Assembly (NCBI RefSeq): GCF_001571325.1
Contig: NZ_BCTO01000050.1
Coordinates: forward strand, 1 to 64,000
Origin: Delftia tsuruhatensis NBRC 16741
Lineage (GTDB): Bacteria > Pseudomonadota > Gammaproteobacteria > Burkholderiales > Burkholderiaceae_C
Length of the DNA stretch: 64,000 nt
Reading direction: 5' to 3'
The translations under genes and the position numbers were made by a program. Positions 58,816 to 64,000 of the stretch are shown in pieces (position 1 is the stretch's first letter; every line of letters begins with the position of its first letter). Under the pieces are notes generated by a model. The model did no database searches and had not been told where the DNA came from. It saw only the letters and a program-made list of their open reading frames with translations.

Positions 58816-59802
58816 ATGAACCACTTCACTTCACGCCGCAGCCTGTGCGCCCTGCTGCTGGCCGCAGGCGCCGCACCGGGCGCCATGGCGGCCGATGCCG
58901 GCGCCTATCCCACGCGCCCGGTGCGCCTGATCGTGCCGTTTGCGGCCGGCGGCACCACCGACATCGTGGCGCGCGCGATTGCGCCGCGCATGGCCGAGGC
59001 CCTGGGCCAGCCGCTGGTGGTGGACAACAAGGGCGGCGGCGGAGGCGCCATCGGCGCGCACGAGGCCGCGCGTGCCCAGCCCGACGGCTACACGCTGGGC
59101 GTGGCCACCGTGTCCACCACGGCCACCAATGCGGCCATCAACCCGCGCCTGCCCTACAACCCGCTCACCGATTTCACGCCCATCACCAACATTGCGGCCA
59201 CGCCCAATGTGCTGGCCGTGCATCCGGGCTTCAAGGCGCAGAGCTTTGCGGCCTTCGTGGACGAGGTGAAGAAGAACCCCGGCAAGCATGCCTACGGCAC
59301 GGCGGGCACGGGCTCCATAGGCCACATGCTGATGGAGCTGATGTCCAGCCGCTCGGGGCTGTCGCTCACGCATGTGCCCTACCGGGGCTCGGGCCCTGCG
59401 CTCAACGATGCGGTGGCGGGCCAGGTGCCCATCGTCTTCGACAACCTGCCCTCGGCCCTGCCCTTCATCAAGGCGGGCCGGCTCACCGCGCTGGCGGTGG
59501 CCGCGCCCGAGCGCCTGGCCCAGCTGCCCCAGGTGCCCACCTTCAAGGAGCTGGGGCTGGAGCCGGTCAACCGCAGCGCCTTCTACGGCATCTACGGCCC
59601 CAAGGGGCTGTCGCCCGAGATCGTGGCGCGCCTGCATGCGGCCGCCCAGCGCGCGCTGGCCAGCCCCGAGGTGCGCCGCCAGATCGAGGACACGGGCTCG
59701 CGCGTGATCGGCAACCGTCCCGAGGAGTTCGCGCGCGAGATCGCGGCCGAGAACGCCCTGTACCGCAAGATCGCCACGGAGCGGCGCATCGTGGCGGACT
59801 GA
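58816..59802 (+). CDS. Bug-family tripartite tricarboxylate transporter binding protein
   Basis: The 328-residue exported protein has a signal peptide (cut after AMAAD) and typical Bug motifs: PVRLIVPFAAGGTTDIVARAIAPRM, GGGGAIGAHEAARAQPDGYTL, YGTAGTGSIGHML and VPYRGSGPALNDAVAG. It shares an operon with the alpha-hydroxy-acid dehydrogenase and probably binds its substrate. CAGGAG precedes the ATG. Confidence 0.95.
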   Translation: MNHFTSRRSLCALLLAAGAAPGAMAADAGAYPTRPVRLIVPFAAGGTTDIVARAIAPRMAEALGQPLVVDNKGGGGGAIGAHEAARAQPDGYTLGVATVSTTATNAAINPRLPYNPLTDFTPITNIAATPNVLAVHPGFKAQSFAAFVDEVKKNPGKHAYGTAGTGSIGHMLMELMSSRSGLSLTHVPYRGSGPALNDAVAGQVPIVFDNLPSALPFIKAGRLTALAVAAPERLAQLPQVPTFKELGLEPVNRSAFYGIYGPKGLSPEIVARLHAAAQRALASPEVRRQIEDTGSRVIGNRPEEFAREIAAENALYRKIATERRIVAD

Positions 59803-59862
59803 GGGGCAGCCGGGGGGGAATGGGCGATGGGGCCGGGGCTGCGAAAAAATTTTCGCCAACGC

Positions 59863-59889
59863 TGTCACAACGCGCACGCCCCGCGCGTC
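59863..59889 (+). promoter_or_regulatory. ECF41-type sigma-factor promoter
   Basis: TGTCACA (59863-59869), a 16-bp spacer and CGTC (59886-59889) match exactly the published consensus for group ECF41 sigma factors. Downstream lies an AhpD-type carboxymuconolactone-decarboxylase gene, the usual ECF41 target. A GCGAAAA/TTTTCGC palindrome (59841-59856) precedes it and may end the Bug transcript. No sigma gene is visible in the window. Confidence 0.75.
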
Positions 59890-59947
59890 TTGAAGGTATG
59901 GGCCAGCCATTCCGGCAGGCTGCTACATCCCTCAAGGAGTGTTTTCC

Positions 59948-60451
59948 ATGTCCGCTTCGTCTTCCGCTGCCACCGGCGCCCGTCCTCTTGCCGCCCCCAC
60001 GCCGCGCCTGAACTTCCAGGCCGTGGCCCCCGAGCTGTACAAGGCCCAGGCCGGCATCAACGCGCTGCTGCACGAGTCCAGCCTGGGCATCCAGCTGCTG
60101 GAGCTGGTGTTCCTGCGCGTCTCGCAGATCAACGGCTGCGGCTTCTGCGTGGACATGCACACGCGCGAACTGCTGTCCCGGGGCGAGGACCTGCAGCGCA
60201 TCAACAGCATCGTCACCTGGCCCGAGGTGGATTTCTACGACGGGCGCGAGCGCGCCGCCCTGAACTGGGCCGAGCGCTGCACGCGCCTGAGCCAGGCCCA
60301 TCCCGAGCAGCAGGACTTCGAGGCGCTGCGCCCGCATTTCAGCGAGCGCGAGATGGTGGAGCTGACCTATGCCATCGGCAGCATCAATGTCTGGAACCGC
60401 CTGTGCGCGGGCTTTGCAGCGCCCGTGGCACGCAAGCCGATCAAACTCTGA
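59948..60451 (+). CDS. AhpD/carboxymuconolactone decarboxylase-family protein
   Basis: The 167-residue all-helical protein carries the AhpD catalytic pattern E-x11-C-x2-C-x3-H exactly (Glu52, Cys64, Cys67, His71), so it is probably a peroxidase or disulfide reductase of the alkylhydroperoxidase type rather than a true decarboxylase. ATG 59948 follows AAGGAG by 10 nt. The ECF41-type promoter upstream points to control by an envelope or oxidative-stress sigma factor. Confidence 0.9.
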   Translation: MSASSSAATGARPLAAPTPRLNFQAVAPELYKAQAGINALLHESSLGIQLLELVFLRVSQINGCGFCVDMHTRELLSRGEDLQRINSIVTWPEVDFYDGRERAALNWAERCTRLSQAHPEQQDFEALRPHFSEREMVELTYAIGSINVWNRLCAGFAAPVARKPIKL

Positions 60452-60466
60452 ACGCCTGCAAGCCGC

Positions 60467-61447
60467 TCACTCCGCCGAGAGCTTTCGCTCCTTCACCAGC
60501 CTGCCCCACTGCTCGTACTCCTTCTTCATGAAGGCCGCGAACTCGGCGCGCGTGGTGGGCTGGGGGGTGAGGCCGTGCTTGTTCAGCGCGTCCTTGACGC
60601 CGGGGTCATTGAGTACCTTGACGATCTCGGTGTTCCAGCGGTCCAGCATCGGCTTGGGCGTCTTGCCCGGTGCCACGAAGGCATACCAGTTCAGCGCCTC
60701 GAAGCCGGGATAGCCGGCTTCGGCCACCGTGGGGATGTCGGGCATGTACGCCGGGCGCGTGAGGCCCGTGGTGGCCAGCGGGATCAGCTTGCCGGCCTCG
60801 ATGTGGGGCAGGGCCGTGGGCGGCGCTGCGAAGTAGCTGGTCACGCGCTCGCCCAGCAGGTCCTGCAGCGCGGGCGCGCCGCCCTTGTAGGGCACGTGCA
60901 CCATGTCGATGCCCGCGCGCTGGTTGAACAGCTCGCCTGCCAGGTGGGAGGCCGAGCCCGCGCCCGTCGAGGCGTAGTCCACCGTGCCCGGGTTCTTCCT
61001 GGCCTTGGCCACGAACTCGGCCAGGGTCTTCACGCCCGCGCCCTTGTGCACCACCAGCACGTTGGGAAAGTTCACGCCGCCCGAGATGGGCGCCAGGTCC
61101 TTGAAGGGGTCGTAGGGCAGCTTCATCAGGTGCGGCGCAATGGTCAGCGGCCCCACCGAGCCGAACAGCAGCACCGAGCCGTCGGCCGCCGCATTGGCCA
61201 CCTGCTGGTGGGCGATGTTGCCGCCCGCGCCGCCCTTGTTCTCCACCACCACGCTCTGGCCGATGTTCTCGCCCAGCTTCTTGGCGATCAGGCGCGCGGC
61301 CGCATCTGCGGCGCCGCCGGCGGCGAAGCCCACGACCAGGGACACGGGCTTCTTGGGAGGAAAGTCCTGGGCCTGCGCACTGGCGGCCAGTGCGAGCAGG
61401 GAGGCGGCCAGGGCGGTGGCGTGCAGGAAGTTGCGCTTGTTCATCAT
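60467..61447 (-). CDS. Bug-family tripartite tricarboxylate transporter binding protein
   Basis: The 326-residue exported protein has a signal peptide (cut near AQAQD) and Bug motifs PVSLVVGFAAGGAADAAARLIAKKL, NKGGAGGNIAHQQVA and VPYKGGAPALQDLLG. It lies 42 bp downstream of tcuB on the same strand, so it likely delivers tricarballylate, citrate or aconitate to the tcu enzymes. Confidence 0.95.
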   Translation of the reverse strand: MMNKRNFLHATALAASLLALAASAQAQDFPPKKPVSLVVGFAAGGAADAAARLIAKKLGENIGQSVVVENKGGAGGNIAHQQVANAAADGSVLLFGSVGPLTIAPHLMKLPYDPFKDLAPISGGVNFPNVLVVHKGAGVKTLAEFVAKARKNPGTVDYASTGAGSASHLAGELFNQRAGIDMVHVPYKGGAPALQDLLGERVTSYFAAPPTALPHIEAGKLIPLATTGLTRPAYMPDIPTVAEAGYPGFEALNWYAFVAPGKTPKPMLDRWNTEIVKVLNDPGVKDALNKHGLTPQPTTRAEFAAFMKKEYEQWGRLVKERKLSAE

Positions 61448-61489
61448 GGGGTTGTCTCCGTCATTGGCTGGGAATCGGGGCGGATGCGG

Positions 61490-62701
61490 CTAGTCGGCGC
61501 CCAGCCCGATGGGGCTGGGCTGGCGCTTTTCGGTGTTGTGGCGCAGCAGGGACGCCGTGCGGAACACGCCGTGCGCGAACTTGCCGTAGGGCAGGGTGGC
61601 GAACAGGGCGATCACCGCGCCCAGGTGCAGGCACAGCAGCAGGGCCAGGGCCGGCGTGCCGCGGCCCAGCCACAGCGCCATGCCGCTGGCCGCGACCAGG
61701 AACAGCAGGGCGATGAAGCCCAGGTCCATGGGTTTCTGGCGCGCGTCGCCATGCAGCGGGTGGCGCCTGCGGTTCAGGCGCCACAGGCCTGCGGTGCCCA
61801 GCATGAGGCTGGTGCCGCCCACGGCGCCCAGCAGCTTGGGCAGGCTGGGGAATTCGTAGGGCGCGGCCCAGCCGAACACGTAGTGGTAGACCGTGGCCAG
61901 CGCCGTGGCCGCAAAGCACAGCATGAATCCGTAGAAGGTCAGGTGGTGAAAACGCCTGCGGCTCAGGGTGTAGGCATCGTCCTCGTTGTGGCAGCCCTCG
62001 CCGTGGCCGCCGTCCAGGTATTTGAGGCGCAGCACGTCGTGCGCAGCCTCGGCCGCCGCCGGCGTGCCCACGTCCACGCCGCCGGTGGCGGGCTTGACGT
62101 CCTTCCAGAAGCGGCGCACGCCCATGGCCAGCGCCAGCACCACGAACAGGAACACGGGCGCGAAGATGCCCACCAGCAGGTTGTGCGGGAACAGGTTGTA
62201 GAAGTTGGCGCCCAGGTCGGCGCCCCACAGCCGGCCCGGGCCGCCCTGCAGGGCCACGGCCAGCACCAGGAACAGCGACAGGCCTGCGGCCAGGGCCAGC
62301 GACAGCGTGAGCCCGTTCCTCTGGTACAGGCGCCCCAGGGCGGGCGGCCAGGCGTAGTCGGCATAGGTCTGGCCGCGCACCTCGGCCATGGCCTTGGGGA
62401 TGTTGATGGCGAATTCATGCGGCGGCGCGTACTGGCAGGCATGCAGGCAGGCGCCGCAGTTGTGGCACAGGTTGGCCAGGTAGTGCACATCGGCCTTGCC
62501 GAACTCCAGGCGCCGCGTCATGGCCGGGAAGACCGCGCAAAAGCCTTCGCAGTAGCGGCAGGCGTTGCAGATCTGCAGGGCACGCGCCACCTCGCCTTCG
62601 GCGGCCGTTTCGGTGGAGACCGGCAGGATGGGGATGACCCGGCCTGCGGCCAGGTCCTGGGCTTCTTGGGCCAGGGCGTTCAGTGTCTGCATCTCGGTCA
62701 A
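61490..62701 (-). CDS. tcuB: Tricarballylate utilisation protein TcuB
   Basis: The 403-residue protein begins with two Cys clusters (CNACRYCEGFC and CHNCGACLHACQ) for iron-sulfur centres and continues with about six TM helices carrying His residues able to hold haem. In Salmonella TcuB re-oxidises the FAD of TcuA and passes electrons to the membrane. Its start overlaps the tcuA stop by 4 bp. Confidence 0.93.
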   Translation of the reverse strand: MTEMQTLNALAQEAQDLAAGRVIPILPVSTETAAEGEVARALQICNACRYCEGFCAVFPAMTRRLEFGKADVHYLANLCHNCGACLHACQYAPPHEFAINIPKAMAEVRGQTYADYAWPPALGRLYQRNGLTLSLALAAGLSLFLVLAVALQGGPGRLWGADLGANFYNLFPHNLLVGIFAPVFLFVVLALAMGVRRFWKDVKPATGGVDVGTPAAAEAAHDVLRLKYLDGGHGEGCHNEDDAYTLSRRRFHHLTFYGFMLCFAATALATVYHYVFGWAAPYEFPSLPKLLGAVGGTSLMLGTAGLWRLNRRRHPLHGDARQKPMDLGFIALLFLVAASGMALWLGRGTPALALLLCLHLGAVIALFATLPYGKFAHGVFRTASLLRHNTEKRQPSPIGLGAD

Positions 62702-64000
62702 GCCTTCTCTGTCACTGCGCCGCGCACGGCGGGTTGTCCGGCGGCGGCAAGGGCCGCGTTGCGGCCCGCGATGCGGCCGAAGGCCGTGCCGATGGACATG
62801 CCCACGCCGGCCGTATAGCCCTTGCCCAGCACGTTGCCGGCCATCATTTCGCCGGCCACGAACAGGCTGGTGCTGGGCTGGCCGGCAAAGCGCACGGCCG
62901 CCGTGTCGTCGGTCTCCAGGCCCAGGTAGGTGAAGGTCACGCCGGGGCGCAGCTGGTAGCCGTAGAAGGGCGCCGTGTCGATGGGGCGGGCCCAGTGGGT
63001 CTTGGCGGGGGCCAAGCCCTCGGTATGGCAGTCGTCCAGCGCCGTGTGGTCGAAGTGGCCGACGCGGCAGGCGCCGTTGTAGGCATCCAGGGTCTGCATG
63101 AAGCGTTCCTCGTCCAGGCCCAGCTTGCGTGCCAGCTCGGGCAGGGAGTCGGCGCGCACGCCCGGGAAGACCGGCGGCATGAAGCGGCCTATGGCCTTGG
63201 CGTCGATGACGGACCAGGCGGTCTGGCCCGGCTGCTGGGCCACCAGGCGGCCCCAGATGGCATAGCGCTTGGGCCAGAAGTCCTCGCCCTCGTCATAGAA
63301 GCGCTCGGCCTCGCGGTTGACCACCACGCCCAGCGAGACGCAGTCGATGCGCGTGCAGATGCCGCCGTCGTACAGCGGCGCGCGCGCGTCGATGGCCACC
63401 ATGTGGGCCTGGGTGGGGTCGCCGATGCGGTCGGCGCCATGGTCCTCGAGCAGGTGGCGCAGCAGCACGCCGCGGTTGAAGGCCGTGCCGCGGATCAGGA
63501 AGTTGTCGGACGGCCATTCGCCGCGCGCGTTCTGCCCCCAGGCCTCGCGCAGCCACTCGCGGTTGGACTCGAAGCCGCCCGCCGCCAGCACGCAGGTCTT
63601 TGCGGTGATGCGCTGCTCGCCCACCCAGGCGGCCTTGAACTCGCCGTCCTCGATCTCCAGCCGGTCCACGGGCGACGCGTAGCGCACCTGCACGCCCAGC
63701 CGTTCGGCGCTGCGGTAGTAGGCGTTGACCAGGGCCTTGCCGCCGCCCATGAAGAAGGCATTGGTGCGCGCCACGTGCAAAGCGCCCGACAGCGGCGGCT
63801 GGAAATGCACGCCGTGGCGGCGCATCCAGTCGCGGCAGGTGGAGGAGGCGCGGATCACCATGCGCGCCAGGTGCTCGTTGGTGATGCCGCCCGTGACCTT
63901 GAGCAGGTCCTGCCAGAACTCCTCCTCGGGGTAGGCCTCGACCAGCACGTCCTGGGGCGCGTCGTGCATGCAGCGCAGGTTGCGCGTGTGGCCGGAATTG
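62698..64000 (-). CDS. tcuA: Tricarballylate dehydrogenase TcuA, 5' truncated by the window
   Basis: This FAD-dependent enzyme oxidises tricarballylate to cis-aconitate in Salmonella. The visible C-terminal part of about 433 residues has CVLAAGGFESNREWL, the RNLRCMHDAP segment at the window edge and the flavin-binding end LFVAGEMMAGNVLGKGYTAGVGMSIGTAFGRIAG. The N-terminal FAD-binding GxGxxG and start codon are outside the window. Some relatives act on other carboxylates. The gene overlaps tcuB by 4 bp. Confidence 0.92.
   Translation of the reverse strand, partial: NSGHTRNLRCMHDAPQDVLVEAYPEEEFWQDLLKVTGGITNEHLARMVIRASSTCRDWMRRHGVHFQPPLSGALHVARTNAFFMGGGKALVNAYYRSAERLGVQVRYASPVDRLEIEDGEFKAAWVGEQRITAKTCVLAAGGFESNREWLREAWGQNARGEWPSDNFLIRGTAFNRGVLLRHLLEDHGADRIGDPTQAHMVAIDARAPLYDGGICTRIDCVSLGVVVNREAERFYDEGEDFWPKRYAIWGRLVAQQPGQTAWSVIDAKAIGRFMPPVFPGVRADSLPELARKLGLDEERFMQTLDAYNGACRVGHFDHTALDDCHTEGLAPAKTHWARPIDTAPFYGYQLRPGVTFTYLGLETDDTAAVRFAGQPSTSLFVAGEMMAGNVLGKGYTAGVGMSIGTAFGRIAGRNAALAAAGQPAVRGAVTEKA

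Overview
The window is GC-rich, densely coded DNA from a betaproteobacterium of the family Comamonadaceae. Delftia or a close relative is my inference. The support is three Bug-type tripartite-tricarboxylate binding proteins, tcuAB, an HAD phosphatase in the gph class, a MaoC-PTA fusion next to ackA, and family-typical GC-rich interspersed repeats. I saw no rRNA, tRNA, CRISPR array, transposase or phage gene.

Layout. 1-9.5 kb: a 5'-truncated chemoreceptor, a gph-like phosphatase, a fused SpeD-SpeE polyamine enzyme, an orphan membrane protein, a TetR-like protein lacking a clear DNA-binding domain overlapping a two-component system, a periplasmic chalcone-isomerase-fold protein, and a repeat-rich island. 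9.6-11.4 kb: a tightly overlapping operon of Phd-type antitoxin, degenerate PIN-like protein and patatin phospholipase behind a promoter with a palindromic operator. 11.5-13.6 kb: trpE overlapping a chorismate mutase gene, behind a possible Trp-rich leader peptide. 13.6-26.6 kb (minus strand): a nine-gene, roughly 13-kb run fabI, efflux/ABC genes (NodT-type OMF, HlyD-type, RbbA-like, YhhJ-like), phasin, DUF3141, MaoC-PTA, ackA; upstream lies an FNR/ANR-type box placed correctly for activation. 27-33.5 kb: an unknown 498-residue protein, then an operon solute-binding-like protein, TelA, solute-binding/von Willebrand A lipoprotein, XpaC-like membrane protein. 33.5-36.4 kb: trpGDC behind a convincing trpL leader with tandem Trp codons. 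36.4-38 kb: a toxin-first hipA-hipB module.

38-64 kb: ung; an alkylsulfatase divergent from a Crp/Fnr regulator; a three-gene cluster around a conservon-like small GTPase, including a 45-residue ORF; LysR/Bug/gamma-glutamyltransferase-like genes; a six-gene sugar ABC transporter, epimerase and kinase operon divergent from a LacI regulator with a perfect palindromic operator; a HipA-like kinase/DUF3037 pair abutting the 3' end of a LysR gene; an FMN alpha-hydroxy-acid dehydrogenase plus Bug protein; an AhpD-type gene with an exact ECF41 promoter match; and Bug-tcuB-tcuA for tricarballylate-type substrates, running off the right edge.

The best candidates for undescribed biology are the Phd/PIN/patatin operon, the TelA/vWA/XpaC operon, the HipA-like/DUF3037 pair, the GTPase cluster and the long FNR-box operon. 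Functions are inferred from motifs read by eye; no database search was possible.
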